64,000 nucleotides of DNA, from contig CM075102.1 of NCBI GenBank assembly GCA_037576195.1, positions 25,850,745-25,914,744 of the forward strand, in the 5' to 3' direction. The first letter of the stretch is position 1; every line of letters begins with the position of its first letter. Source of the stretch: Phytoseiulus persimilis (lineage: Eukaryota > Arthropoda > Arachnida > Mesostigmata > Phytoseiidae). Of this stretch, positions 41,468-52,788 are shown one piece after another. The notes below the pieces were generated by a model. The model was not told where the DNA came from and searched no databases. It was given only the letters and a program-made list of their open reading frames with translations. Position numbers and translations under genes: made by a program.

Positions 41468-43113
41468 CTAGACTGTCGCCTTAGAGGCGCCGTAACGAGT
41501 CTGCATGTCTTTTTTGAACTGAAGGAAGAGTCTTCTATTCTGAACGTTTTGTTTTTCACGCCAGAAGCCGCGGCCTTTTCTGGTTTGGATGCCACGGTGG
41601 ACGGCGAAGGCTTCGTCGAGGACCTGGAACGCAAACCCCGCCAGGTAGGTCTCGTACACCTGCGTGTTCCGGGTGAAGCCGTAACCCACAAAACGTTCAT
41701 CGTGTCGAGGAACGGTGAAGGGGGCCACGTAGAAAGGCTCGTAGAAAAATTCGTAATTATCGATCTGGTAGGCAACTTGCAGTTTGTCGGGACTTTTTCT
41801 CGGAAGACGCTCCCACAAACCGTGGTTTGTTGCGTACTGGTTGTGGATGAACACGATCTTATGAAAGGGTCTCGCGTATCCCACAGAGACCATTTTTAAA
41901 AGGTCTGCTTTACTCTGGGGCATATCGGCGTGATCATGCATCTCGTACGTGGGAACCACAAATATCTCTTTGCTGGCTTTTCGTTTCTGTAGGAACTCAT
42001 TCAGTTGGGACGCTAATGCTGGTTTCGGTATTATGTCGATGTCTGTCAGGAAGAAGAACCTCGATCCCATCCTCTCGCACCCGTTCCGGGCCACGTTCCG
42101 AAGATGGTTCTGAGGAAACAGGAGTTTCAGAAGGTCGACGTTCTTGAGCGACTTGATAGGTACAGGTGGTGGCGCCGGCAAAAGAGACTTCAGTTGGTCT
42201 GCGCACGAGGTAGACTCGCTCGACCGAGTTGAGATGTCTTTCGCATGAAGATCGATTTTGCTCCGATTGCTGATTGGAAGAACGAGGTGGAAGGCGAAGT
42301 TCAGTCGAACCGCGTCGGAACAGATGCCGAGAATCCGAACAAACTGTCGTAACGCCTGAAGCTCTTCGGTAGTTCGAATGAAAACTGCCACCGATACTGG
42401 ACCATCCCAGTGCTGCGCAATATCCATCAGGCCCAAGAGCCGATCCATCGACGACAAGGTCGCCAAGCACACTTGAGACCTCGACGTCGATTCCTGATCC
42501 TCCGCTATGACGACGTCTTCGAAAATGCGGTAGTGCCTCGAACTGTCTAATCTGAAAGGTTTAGGCTCAATCCTGTGTCTGGCTAACTCTTGAGAGCCCA
42601 TTCAGCTCCTGACCAACCAGGAGCTCAGAACTCCATTCTCCTGGATTTTCCGAAGATTCCAGCAGGAGCTGATGGCGGTGGATTCTTTATATCATCGCTG
42701 TCGCTCTGCGTAACTCACCTAACGTTCTGGAGATTGAATATTGGCATATCGAATCCAGTGGTCACGGCCGTGGAAGCTGTGGTTCTCGAAACATTCGAAT
42801 CTCGGAATATTAAGGCACGATTGGTCCACAAAAGCTTCCAGGCACTCTGTGGGGGAAGCATGGAATGAGGGAGAATGTCAATTTGTGGACATTACGGCCC
42901 AGGCGCGATTCAATGAGAAAAGTAATATCCACAAGCTCTGTTGGTGAAGCCTCGGTGACATACCTGTGCGTTGAAGTCCGACGCAATGAGCACAGCTGTG
43001 GTGTTAACGAGGATAACGAAGGTCAGAGCAGCCAACACAACCATAGCGCGGCGACGGAAGCCTCGCCCGAGACCCCCACGCCCGCCACGATAGGAAAATT
43101 TCGTGTGACCCAT
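41468..43113 (-). CDS. Beta-1,4-glucuronyltransferase 1-like, glycosyltransferase family 49
   Basis: Type II Golgi membrane enzyme of the B4GAT1/LARGE-related GT49 family. B4GAT1 adds glucuronic acid to xylose as the primer for matriglycan on alpha-dystroglycan. Coding exons: 43113-42964, 42846-42719 and 42551-41468; phases join, giving about 453 residues (human B4GAT1 is slightly shorter). Residues 23-44 form the membrane anchor (RRRAMVVLAALTFVILV). The family landmark RLDSSRHYRIFEDVV spans the last junction. It is followed by LATLSSMDRLLGL, the WDGPVSVAVF block and a metal-binding DxD-type motif, FFLTDIDIIP, near residue 265. The conserved C-terminal half (EMHDHADMPQSKADLLKMV, then FVGYGFTRNTQVYE) is intact. 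An acceptor-like AG lies one base before the ATG. The next gene upstream is another glycosyltransferase on the same strand. The in-vivo acceptor may differ from that of B4GAT1. Confidence 0.9.
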
Positions 43114-44085
43114 TCTGAAGAATCAATGAATTCAACAAATCGTCATCTGCAAGAGATCCGGTGCTTCGCTTTAAACTTCGAGGTTGTCACTTCCCCGGAT
43201 TCGTTTGGGGCTCCAGTCGAGCACCTTCGGAGCGTGCCAGTCTGGTGCTCCCTCTCCATCGGTTCTTTATCTGAATGTGTACACCCGATAATTGCGATTT
43301 GATAGTGGGATGACAACGCAGAAGGGGTCCCCGACAGCCTAGGAAGCTCATTGAGCAATCTGATGCCGGAGTCAATTACTCGAGAGAATTTCGGGACAGA
43401 AACGCAGATTAAGCATCCTCATGGGAGTAGTGCATCACAACGATTATGCGGTCATTAATAAGCACGCTTTGCATGGGCGTCGTGACTCGTCCTTGATTCG
43501 CCGTTCTGTCTTCAAAGGGATTGATAGATTCTGTCAACGTCTGCAGCCGGGTCCAAGACTCGTCTCTCTTCCGCAGGGTCCGTCCCATGGAGCGCAGTTC
43601 ATGCCGTTCCAATGACATTTCGTCATCCAAACGTGAGCAAGAGTGAGAACCTCTCTGAACAGGCTTTGCTCGAACCCACCGTTCCCAAAGCTATACTTAG
43701 GACTCACCCTCCACGCTGTTATCCATTGGAAGCCATAGAATTGTTCCGACAGAATCCAGTGTAGGACGAACTCCTTGCAATCAGCCGTTGCTGGGGCTGA
43801 CCATGCCCCTTTCAAAAGAAACTAGTAAGCTATAGAATGACCATACCAGCCATCTACCTTAGCTTCTGAGCTTTTCAAGGCGGTGTTTGGGATGTGGGGA
43901 GGCGAGGGTTTCGGGGGAACGAAAGGCCGCCGAGGAGGGGAGGGTCGACCGCGAGATGTGCTCGCAGCCCCGAAAGAGGGTAACGGCGGGCGTCATCCAA
44001 CATATGTTCGCTGATACGGCGACGAGCGCCATGGAAGGAGCAGGTTCATGAGTCTTAATTATCAGAATGGAGTCCAGGTATAGAG
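43114..44085. other. Intergenic region between two glycosyltransferase genes
   Basis: About 1 kb upstream of the GT49 start. No coding exon is recognisable. The sequence just before 43113 reads like a splice acceptor, so a 5' UTR intron probably extends into this region. Confidence 0.5.
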
Positions 44086-44091
44086 TTTATT
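44086..44091 (-). terminator. Polyadenylation signal AATAAA of the GT31 gene
   Basis: The minus strand carries AATAAA about 730 bases past the GT31 stop codon, with no intervening minus-strand gene. It implies a fairly long 3' UTR. Confidence 0.5.
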
Positions 44092-44817
44092 GATTTAGCG
44101 TGACTCTAATCAACTACGATGGGCGAGACGTCATCCCCAACAACATAATCCGGACGATGGCCGCTAAATGGCAGCTTGTTTTTCCGCCGTACATTAAAAT
44201 CTCACGTGAGGGGAAAGCCTCCAAGTCCACGAAAACAGGCCGCCCATGTTGAGTGAGCATCCCAATATTGGAGCACGACCACGCATTCGGAGGACAATCT
44301 AACCGGGATAAGCAACTGCGCTCTCGGGCAAGGCCGTAAACAGTATTCCCCCTGGGAGCGGGTTCAGTCGTTCTCTCTGTGGAGCTCCTCACGCATTGGT
44401 AGAGGAATCCAACTTTGATGGTACGGATTTAGACCTTTGGAAATGAGCGTGATCAACGTCAAACTGGATGCCCTCCGTTGTTTCGAGGCCCAATCGTCGG
44501 AAGGAACCGCACGCGTTGCGATCCTCCTCGGGATTTTGTAGATTGAGAAGCTCATCTGGCTCCACTCTTCGCTCCTGGGATTTTCAGGTAATTGAGGTGA
44601 GGTGTGCGTGGAATGGATTCCCTGTCTACACGGGTGCGCCCATGCTGTGACCTCCTCCCGTCACTGACTGCCGTGGATGATTTCTTAAGTTGCCAGCTCG
44701 AACTTTATGAAGTATCCGCCATTGTGTTTGCGAAATCTGAGTGGACAGTTGATTCATTCTCACAGAGTTCATCCTCCGATCCACGCATCGAGCTCCGCGT
44801 AGACCCAGAGGGAGAGA

Positions 44818-45798
44818 TCAACTCACAGAGCGGGCACCACTTGTGGTCAGTTTCAGAGTTTCGGTCACGGTCATTGTGGCTGGGCTCGTTGATTTTGTCA
44901 GAGCTCTGCTGCACAATTCGATCCGCTTCTGAAGACTTTTCCAGGACACTCGCAAGTATTCCGCCGTGTATCCGTGACTCATGAACCAGGGTGACGACGA
45001 CGTATCACAAGCTCTGAGGAAAACTCGGCTGTTGGCAAAACCGTCATGCGAGCGCCGGGCGATTCCCATTTTGTCGGCTACGAGGCCCGTCCAGAATACG
45101 TCCTCGAGGTAGAAATAGCGGGATTGCAGGTATCCTCGGTACAGTAGTGCTGGCGAATCGCCGCTCATGAGATAACTGACACCCGTGACGAAATCCGGGA
45201 AAGTCGTCCCGTTATAGAGGAACGGCGGTACGTACCATTTCGAACTGGGGTCTCGGATGGGTAGCCATCCATGCGCGAGTTTCCCCCAGATCGATCTGGG
45301 TTCTTTCAGTGAAGCGACGTCTTCGTAGAACTTCTTCGGATTGAGGAGGACGTCATCGTCCACTTTCAGCACGTGCTTCACCGATGGACAGTGGACCGCA
45401 GCGTACCGGATCATGGCTAGTGATTTCAACGCCAGGTTGTAGTAAGTGTCTTTGAAATCCTCTTGGACCATGTCGCCATGAACCCGAATTTCTTCCGAGA
45501 GGATAGGGCCGTGAGAGCGCCCTATCAGGAAGACGATTTCGGCACCGGACTTTCTCAAATCTCGGCCCCACGTATCACGGATCGCGAGGCGGTTTTCCAC
45601 GTTTATCGGCTTGCTGAATACACACACGAGGAGCTTCGTCGTCGGGTCACACTGTTTTGGGGGAACGAGGTATCGTGCATCTGGAAGTCCTGTGTCCGCC
45701 TTCGGTGGCAGCAACAAATAGGACTTGAAAACGAGTCCCAAAACACAGCCCAGGCTGAGAGCACCTAGGACGATCCGTGCTGTTCGGAGTCTGCCCAT
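44818..45798 (-). CDS. Beta-1,3-galactosyltransferase, glycosyltransferase family 31
   Basis: Single-exon type II Golgi glycosyltransferase of 326 residues, the size usual for B3GALT enzymes, which transfer galactose in beta-1,3 linkage to N-acetylhexosamine or related acceptors. A short cytoplasmic tail is followed by an anchor at about residues 8-24 (IVLGALSLGCVLGLVF). The GT31 signature blocks appear in order: AIRDTWGRD (residue 73), VFLIGRS, DFKDTYYNLALKSL (residue 115), the metal-binding LKVDDDVLLNP (DDD at 147-149), YVPPFLYNGTTFPDFVTGVS, and LEDVFWTGLVAD (residue 231). The frame is complete from ATG to TGA. A CAG acceptor-like site lies a few bases before the ATG, suggesting a 5' UTR intron. 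Substrate cannot be told from sequence; GT31 also contains N-acetylglucosaminyltransferases and C1GALT enzymes, but the spacing here matches B3GALT best. Confidence 0.93.
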   Translation of the reverse strand: MGRLRTARIVLGALSLGCVLGLVFKSYLLLPPKADTGLPDARYLVPPKQCDPTTKLLVCVFSKPINVENRLAIRDTWGRDLRKSGAEIVFLIGRSHGPILSEEIRVHGDMVQEDFKDTYYNLALKSLAMIRYAAVHCPSVKHVLKVDDDVLLNPKKFYEDVASLKEPRSIWGKLAHGWLPIRDPSSKWYVPPFLYNGTTFPDFVTGVSYLMSGDSPALLYRGYLQSRYFYLEDVFWTGLVADKMGIARRSHDGFANSRVFLRACDTSSSPWFMSHGYTAEYLRVSWKSLQKRIELCSRALTKSTSPATMTVTETLKLTTSGARSVS

Positions 45799-46583
45799 AG
45801 TCTGCTGAGGCCAAAACAGACACCGGGGCCGTCAGGCCCATTCGAGATACGCTCCGGTGCGAACGACGCTGGCTGACTTGCCAATGAAGCGCCCTGGCCG
45901 TCCCACACAAAACTGAAATCCAGAACAGCCTTCCATGCGATATCAAAAGCATTTCGCGTTTCGGTCTGCTTGAATCAGAAGTCTCAATGATATTCGGTGG
46001 CTTCATTTCTATTACCAGCGTTGGGGCGAATTCGCGTGCCGCATTCGACCGACGCTTCAATCAGCCAGCGGGAAGGGTAACAAAGTTGACTCGGCGCCTC
46101 TCCATTGACTTTGCGTTTGTTGCTTAACCAGTTCGAAAACGGGCAGCTGTAAAATATCAGCCCATTCACGAATGATGGACGAGCCCGGAGTTTGGACTGA
46201 CTGCGGCGGAAACGAGGAATCGACCCCGAACGGTCTCGTTCGAAGACTCCCCGTAACAGCTCTGCGCCCCGCGTGGAGATGGGGGGGGGGGGGGGGGAAA
46301 CAGTCGTGAACTCCGTCAGCTTCTCTACAAGCCTGTCGGGTCACACAGGAAACTCTCGAGGGGAAAGACATTGACGTTGAGGTAGATGGCACCCTTCCTC
46401 AGAACATACGCAGAAAACGTTTCTTCTCGGCGCAGCTGTCGACCCTGAAAATGTTTGCTGAGGGCTCGCGAGTTTGTTCGGTGGGGCAGCTCGTTTCCAC
46501 TCTCGGAGCCAATCTCAAGAAGATGTTGCGCCTCATTGGAGCTGATTGCATCACAAACTTCAGTGAATGACAACGCTTCAAAA
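45799..46583. other. Intergenic region with poly(G) tract
   Basis: No gene is visible between the GT31 start and the neuropeptide F 3' end. A run of about 20 G residues lies near 46279-46299. Confidence 0.5.
46279..46299. repeat. Poly(G) tract
   Basis: About 20 consecutive G residues follow GGAGAT. It is a simple repeat with no assigned role. Confidence 0.8.
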
Positions 46584-46589
46584 TTTATT
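46584..46589 (-). terminator. Polyadenylation signal AATAAA of the neuropeptide F gene
   Basis: AATAAA on the minus strand, 254 bases past the neuropeptide F stop codon. Confidence 0.6.
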
Positions 46590-46842
46590 CAGAGATCATA
46601 AGAGACTGAACCGGTTTGGCGCTCGGGAAGCCTTCGCCTACGGTTGTCTGTGAAATAAGCTTCGGAACACTAAACTACGAGCAGGTGACATAATCGGTGC
46701 CTCATCAGATCGGGTCAAATCCAAGAGTGGGATGCTAACTGCTGCTGGGAAATCCTCCCTGGATCTCTGGCTGGTTTTCCAAAATTCCATCGCTTGTCGA
46801 GTCTCCTCACTCTTGTCGGGGCCCTTCCGTCGCCTCAGGGAA

Positions 46843-47606
46843 CTACATTCGTTCCCCAGGCGCGCCGCATCCAGCACACAACTTGTAAGATCCAACACTA
46901 CGTCCGAATCTGCGGAATGAATATCTCACTGAGTTTCGCTGACTTCCCATGACGTCATCCGAAGTCAAGAGAACATGCGGACATTCCGATGGCCGTGCCA
47001 CGCGAGTCGAGCACAAAGCTCGTACGGTGTAATCCGCTTGGGAAGACCACCGAGTAGTCGGCCACCGATTCATTCAGACCGGAATCTATGGTCCTGTCAA
47101 GATTCAAGTTAGCGGCAGGATAATCAGTTGGTTAGCTTAATTGACTAAAACGTTACCGACACTCTCCGCAAAAACGGATTGCACCGTTTCAGACAGCGCC
47201 CCAGCAGGGAGATGTGCCACGTGAGGCCGAAACCAAGCATCCAATGGTACCGAGGGCTCAGGAGTCAGGAGACCACGGTAAGCGCGGCCGATAGCCCATT
47301 GACAGCAGTATTCGTCGGCGGCATCGAAGGATCGATACAACTTCGTGCACGATGACCACGCCAGCGACGGTGCGTCTGTGTCAGAACTTACGTCCGCAGC
47401 GCAGCGCACCTCCGCCTCAGTTGGGCCACTTATTTCGGTTCTGGAGCTCACCTGGGTCGAGCCTTTGCGGAATAGAAACGGTCCATGTTCTCGAGGAACT
47501 CCAAAGCGTCATCAAGGTCGGGTGGTCCAGCCTCTACGACCGAAACGGTGGCGAGTACCACAAAGAGGGCGACGAGAAGCATGAAGCACGTTTTTCCGGA
47601 GGCCAT
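46843..47606 (-). CDS. Neuropeptide F precursor
   Basis: Precursor of neuropeptide F, the invertebrate NPY relative that controls feeding and related behaviour through a G-protein coupled receptor. Two coding exons, 47606-47452 and 46909-46843, give 73 residues. Residues 1-26 are a signal peptide (core FMLLVALFVVLATVSVV, cleavage after VEA). The predicted mature peptide is residues 27-53: it starts GPPDLDDALEFL and ends FYSAKARPRF, with Gly54 as amide donor. The intron (donor GTGAGC, acceptor ttccgcag) splits the last Arg codon of RPRF, the intron position typical of NPY/NPF genes. After the amidation Gly comes a single Arg then Ser, rather than the usual Lys-Arg pair. The C-terminal remainder is short (SVGSYKLCAGCGAPGERM) and has two cysteines. 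The ATG sits directly after a good acceptor, so a noncoding first exon is likely. Confidence 0.92.
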
Positions 47607-47742
47607 CTGCGGACAGAAGTAGATCCTGATGTAAAAGTTCTCTTCGCAGCCGGGTCGAAGGAGCGAATGTCTTCCCTGTGCACGATCGCTTTGTTGCCAG
47701 GTGAGCGTGAGTCGTCTTTCTGGAACCTGGAGGTCGGCTCAC

Positions 47743-47799
47743 CTCGAAGCGACGATGCAGCAGCAACTGGCGAAGCGCAGACGAGTCAGAACTCTTATA
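47743..47799 (-). promoter_or_regulatory. Putative neuropeptide F promoter and noncoding first exon
   Basis: A TATA-like GTATAAG lies at 47794-47800 on the minus strand. About 50 bases downstream is a donor-like AGGTGAGC (exon end near 47743). The matching acceptor (cttctgtccgcag) is at 47607, directly before the start codon. Together they suggest a short noncoding first exon starting near 47768 and a 136-base 5' UTR intron. Confidence 0.4.
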
Positions 47800-49824
47800 C
47801 GAAGAGGGTCGTGACGATTTGTTCGTCAGGGGCTTCCTTGTGTTCTTTTATACGGTCACGTCTCGAGCGAAGACACCGACGCACCCTGCGCATGTCCTGC
47901 TAGCGCGTACCGCCCACTTCGAAAGGTCTGCCGTCGACTTCACCGGAAGTTCGTACCTTCTCCAGAGGAGTGATTCACACCTCTCTGGGCTCGTTTCGGC
48001 TCCGCAATCCTCCAACGACCGTATCGCGATGAGCTCAAGTTCCTCGGTTCCCTTCTCAGAGAATGTCGGAGGAGCGAGCATTCAGGAGGACATATGTCCT
48101 TTTGTCAAATGACTTGACGGAGTAATCATTTGTTCATGGCGTGAAGTCCGATAGAGTGTAGGGCCACCCGGAAGAAGCATCGGCAAATCCACGGGAGGCT
48201 AGATCCGGTTCAGGACTGGTTTTGAAAACTTCCGGCAGGAGAAACTTTCCACTGTAGAAGTGAGCCTGAATGCCTGAGGGAGCTTTTCAGAGACGTATGT
48301 CGAAGAGCTGTGCAAGCCGATCAAATTAAGCAGAGGCGGAGCCAGCTCACTCCGAAGACATAAATGTTTATGACATTTTTATTGGCATAAGTTCAAGTAC
48401 CGTGCCTACGAGCATTAGATTAAGCGCTACGGCCGCACGTACGCCCGCGGTTCGCCGTTAGACCCCGAGGCAATTGACTACGGTCGACAGAGTGCCTGTG
48501 AGGTGCGAGCGAGCCAAGTTTCCAAACGGGGACAGTCTACCAGCGATTCAGCCGCACGAAACCGTCTCGGGTGAGGTTTCTTCAGCTACGATGCAATCAG
48601 TTTAATGCAGCAATCTCAAAGTTCCTTGCCGGTTGCGCTTGTTATCGATACTGGGCGCTGTTGGGACGATCTAATGGAGCCGGCAGAACCAATCATCAAC
48701 TGTTGATGCTTTCCTCTAATTTGTGTAGGTTTTCAATTTCTGAACGTGTGACAAATGCTCATTCGGTAGCGGAAAACAGCGCGAGCCACTGTTAGCTCAA
48801 CATCAATGTTTTTGTCTCATACTCTTCTGAGTTCTGCCGAGGGCACACTCGCTTCCCGAAAGATGACAAAGTTTTCTTCACATTCAGATATAAAACGTGG
48901 TAATCGTGCGTTATGAATGCTGCGAAAGATGTTCTCATAGAGCCACCGGGAAATTAGCCTCAACGCGAGCCAATGAGCAGGGATCATCGATGCTCATCGT
49001 CACTTCCGAATCGACCTCATATCCGCATACAAACGTGCAGAAAGATGTTCCCGGAAATATCTTCCTTTCCATGAATATGCCTCAGAGTTGTCCGTTCGGG
49101 ATGCCAAGTTTCGTTCGACGAGCGCCGAATTGTTCCTGCCCGGAACGGCCTCGCCCTCCCCGTCGACACTGGGGGGCCGGCGCTTTCTAAACTATGACCT
49201 CGATCCGCCTCGAGCGTTCCGGGACATGATTTTGGCCAGAACCATTGAGCCAACATTGACGATTCTTGTTCAGGATATGACTCTAAACGTGGATCAGTAC
49301 TACTTTGCCTCTGTTGCAGCTTCTATATCGGTCCTTCCCCCAGGTCGGTCCCAGGACTGGGTCAGAATTCTCTCCGTCTCCATTTCGACCAGATCTGACA
49401 CAACTCAGTTCGAGACCCCGTCTCCTTCTTGACTGCTTCTCCTCGTCTGACAGCGTTCGATTGCCAGAGTGCCGGCTTGCCTCTCAATTATCATCCTCCA
49501 CAAATATCAGCAGCTTCTCTGTTGCAGAGATTGATCAGAAAATGTAGCGTCCTGGGGCGAAAACAGCCTCTGTTGACACCATCCTCTACGCTCGGGCTAT
49601 TCGTCCTTCGATCGTTCGTTGTGCCTGATACAGATTCTATCTGTTGGTGCGGAACTGGATCGCGCAGCTCACCCAAACTAGAGCATAGAGAGCGATTGAT
49701 CCAGTCTTTGCGGTAACGGGCCTACCCAGGATCTTCCTTGCGCCGTAGGTTCGAGGGAGAATTTTCGCAACGCGCGTCTTCGGTTGTGCGGCTTCCGATG
49801 ACGCGTAATTTTGGAGCTCCACTC
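47800..49824. other. Intergenic region, no supported gene
   Basis: About 2 kb upstream of the neuropeptide F promoter. Short frames on both strands lack recognisable domains or consistent splice sites. Confidence 0.45.
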
Positions 49825-50433
49825 CAGTGGCGTAGCGAGCCTTCATGATGCCCGGGGCGGATTTGATGCCCCCCCCCCCCCTCTTTTTTGGGGTCTGAGA
49901 AGTTGAATGCGTTTGATGCGTACTGAATGCATCTTTGTATGTCCTCAAACATGAAATACGATCATCTGAAATGGAGATCTTCCGAGAAATGGAGACAACT
50001 TGCGCGAGCTTACCCGAATGTGAGCAACTAGAATATTATATGAGCAACTGGATTACGTATTCTTGGAGAGCTGCGAATCTTCTATTGAATTCTCATCGAA
50101 GTTAAACTCATCCGTGATGGACATCTCGATAGATAGGACAGCGAGGTTTGTCAACTTCGTTGGCTCGATCTCTGGTCCGAGGCAGAAACAAAATGAACTC
50201 AACGTTGGCTCTCGATCAGGAAGAAGGACGGGAATTATATGGTGGTTCGTAAATAGGGTGAAAATCAGATGCAACGATCGGACTTCGCCCCTACTCTGAG
50301 GATTCCGGGAAAAAATTTACCTGGAAGGGCTCAGAAATCCTAATGTGATAGGCATGGAGAGGCATTCTGATGCCCCCAGCGACCTGATGCCCGGGGCGGA
50401 AAGCCCCCCGCCCCCCACTTCGCTACGCTACTG
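49825..50433. mobile_element. Non-autonomous hAT-type inverted-repeat element, 609 bp
   Basis: The left end reads CAGTGGCGTAGCGAGC and the right end, on the opposite strand, CAGTAGCGTAGCGAAG, so the termini are inverted repeats with 12 of the first 14 bases alike. Subterminal copies of GATGCCCGGGGCGGA lie in inverted orientation at both ends, next to C-rich and G-rich tracts. The flanking 8 bases are CTCCACTC (49817-49824) and CTCCACAC (50434-50441), matching at 7 of 8, as expected for a hAT 8-bp target duplication. There is no transposase frame inside. Confidence 0.82.
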
Positions 50434-50492
50434 CTCCACACTCAGGAACGTGCCAGCAGTTCCGAGCCCTTGACACGATGATGAATTCTCCG

Positions 50493-51134
50493 TCAAGGAA
50501 TTATCAGCGATGGCTTCTCTTCCCCCTCGAAAGCTTCTCCAGCGGTAGTCAGGAACAACATCTTCAGAATGACAGAAATACCCATTTTCTCGATCCCAAC
50601 CCGGACGGCCACCAATTCACAGCCATTGGCTATCGTTGCAAGGCGGCGATCTCTGCCCCACACAGAAGGCACATTTGATCGACCAGAAGTCCGATGCGGA
50701 GGAGTTTTGCTCAGACTTTCGTTTGAGTCCTCTGGGTCGACCGCAGCCTTGCCGTGGAAACTTTGGAACGAGAAGCGAGAATATCCATCCTTGGTCGGGG
50801 CAAGATCGATTTTCTCTAGAGTTTGTGTAGTCTGAAACGGAGTATCACCATCGGGTGACGGTTGTTTGAGTTCAGTTTGTATTCCACGATTGGACCTGAG
50901 ATGCCATAACGAAGAGCTCGGGAGAACGGTCAGGTCGATCTGCCTCAGCGAACCATCGTAATGAAACATCACGTTACGGATGACACGGGCCCGAGAAGCG
51001 TAACCGATCAGCAACGAGAGCGTTGAGCGCCATCGGCGGTGCGGAAGTTCTCGATCCCGTCTCTTCCGATAGATTTGGAGCTCTGATCGGCTGACTCCAT
51101 AGAGAGCCTCTTGAAGAATTAGTGCGAGCTGCAT
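50493..51134 (-). CDS. Long open frame, unrecognised
   Basis: A 213-residue ATG-to-stop frame starts MQLALILQEALYGVSRSE. The second half is rich in Ser, Pro and Arg. I recognise no domain, signal peptide or membrane segment. A frame of this length is expected by chance roughly once in a few windows of this size, so it is only a candidate. It begins just beyond the hAT-type element and reads towards it. Confidence 0.2.
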   Translation of the reverse strand: MQLALILQEALYGVSRSELQIYRKRRDRELPHRRWRSTLSLLIGYASRARVIRNVMFHYDGSLRQIDLTVLPSSSLWHLRSNRGIQTELKQPSPDGDTPFQTTQTLEKIDLAPTKDGYSRFSFQSFHGKAAVDPEDSNESLSKTPPHRTSGRSNVPSVWGRDRRLATIANGCELVAVRVGIEKMGISVILKMLFLTTAGEAFEGEEKPSLIIP

Positions 51135-52652
51135 CCATGAGGTGTTGAGTTCTGGACGGAACTAATCAGGACATGACGGAGGAACGCCAGGATATGGTCT
51201 AGTCATGGTTTGCGGATTAACTCGAATTGGGGTTGGTTTCGTCCGACAAAGCTTTCAGCTGCGTCCTGCGATTACTACCACTACTCCTTCGTCTCCAAAG
51301 CGAGCACACCCGGGGAGCTCTCGATCCAGCTTCAGTGAGAACGTTGGATCTTTCGTATCTCGAGGGCCGACGGTCGAGAGACAGCTCTGAGCGTATGTAT
51401 TAGTGCAAACGGGCAAGCCGTTCTTATCAAGCAGGGTGCGGATTCTAGAAAATCCGAATTGGACAGACAAAACCGTCTATTGGATCTTTTGTCGAAACCA
51501 GACGAGCCTCTCTGCGATATGCATTTACGTCGTAGCACACACGATTATATTTGGTCGACGCGGAAGTTCTGGGCGCCTCTTCCCGTTCAGACATAAATAT
51601 GGGGAAAATGGGAAGTGCTCGTTTCTGAAGGCCCGATATAGGGAATGTCCGATTAGGCTGTTGAATGAAAGCTTCAGCCTCGGAGGTGGTTCTCAGGAAT
51701 TCGGCGATAACTGCTCAGAGAGGGAAGAGTTGTGGCCGATTTTCAAAAATTTCGCAAATTCAGCTCTGGAAGCTCTCGGAGACCTCCCGGGAACATCGGA
51801 TTGAAAGAGAACGATCTTGCTCGTATGTGTTTCCCGGACGAAAGTGGGGAGTTCCCACCGGGATTCCGGCATGCTGTCCGCGCGAGGATTTGATCAGCGA
51901 AATTGAGCGTTTTGATTTTCGATAGCGATTTGGAAAAATAATTGAATATACAGAAGTTAGATCATGTTTCAGGTATAGAGCAACTGGGAGCCCAGATGCA
52001 GGCTTAGGCGCTTCCGAATCGAGTCGTACGATAAGAGAGGAAGAGCATCTTTCGAAATCGAGCCTCGCCGAATTTCTGCGTGAGCGCAGCCTAGTTCGAG
52101 AGCGAGCGGTTCTCATTGAACAGGAGAACCGAGGAAACCCACAATGGGCACCCGAATGGCCGGCATCTCCGACTCTCCGAGCCTGACCTGTCTAATAATT
52201 GACAGTTCCATGAACAGCGCATTCTTCGAAAAATTCACAGATCTGAAGGGGGTCAGAATCCTCACTTGGACACAGACTACGACGATACCGTGAAGAGGGC
52301 TGATAAGCTCACCTCGACTCTCCCATCATCGGACAGTCCGCGTACATTGACAGCTTGTGGGGACCCTCGTATTTCGTTCAGCCCAGTCGGGGGCTTGGGG
52401 TCATGAGCGATCGAGGTTGAACGCATTCAGTTTTTGCATTCACCAGATGTTTCATCGAGTGCAATCACCTCGTTCTCAATTTTAGACAAGCAAGTATCAT
52501 TCGAGTCTTCTCCAGATCATCCGATATGATATCAGGGTTGGAAGGAAGAGCTTCTGTGATAAACCATGGGCGGTCCATCATTCAAAACCAGCTTTTTATC
52601 CGACTCATACCAAGTTGCGAGAACCGTAGGAAGAATTATTGGGCAGCCTCAA
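51135..52652. other. Intergenic region, no supported gene
   Basis: Between the unrecognised frame and the CDC20 3' end I see only short frames with no domain resemblance. Confidence 0.45.
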
Positions 52653-52658
52653 TTTATT
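52653..52658 (-). terminator. Polyadenylation signal AATAAA of CDC20
   Basis: AATAAA on the minus strand, 131 bases past the CDC20 stop codon. Confidence 0.65.
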
Positions 52659-52788
52659 TGGTTCCATACGAAATACAAGTGGATAGCCGCCGATATTCCG
52701 TGAAATACCTACGGCAGACGGCTCGAAGTTAATCATTCGCTCGCGTCGCTGAAATGATGTGCACAATGAACTAGAACAAGTCGAGACC

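Noticed and set aside
42719-42846. Alternative frame of B4GAT1 exon 2 reading HSFHGRDHWIRYANIQ
   Set aside because: It looks protein-like but ends in a stop at the donor and does not match the phase of the first or third exon. The SAWKLLWTNRALIFRD frame joins both sides correctly.
47137-47451. Minus-strand open frame just after the first neuropeptide F exon
   Set aside because: It lies wholly within the neuropeptide F intron; the true second exon, beginning FGR, is at 46909.
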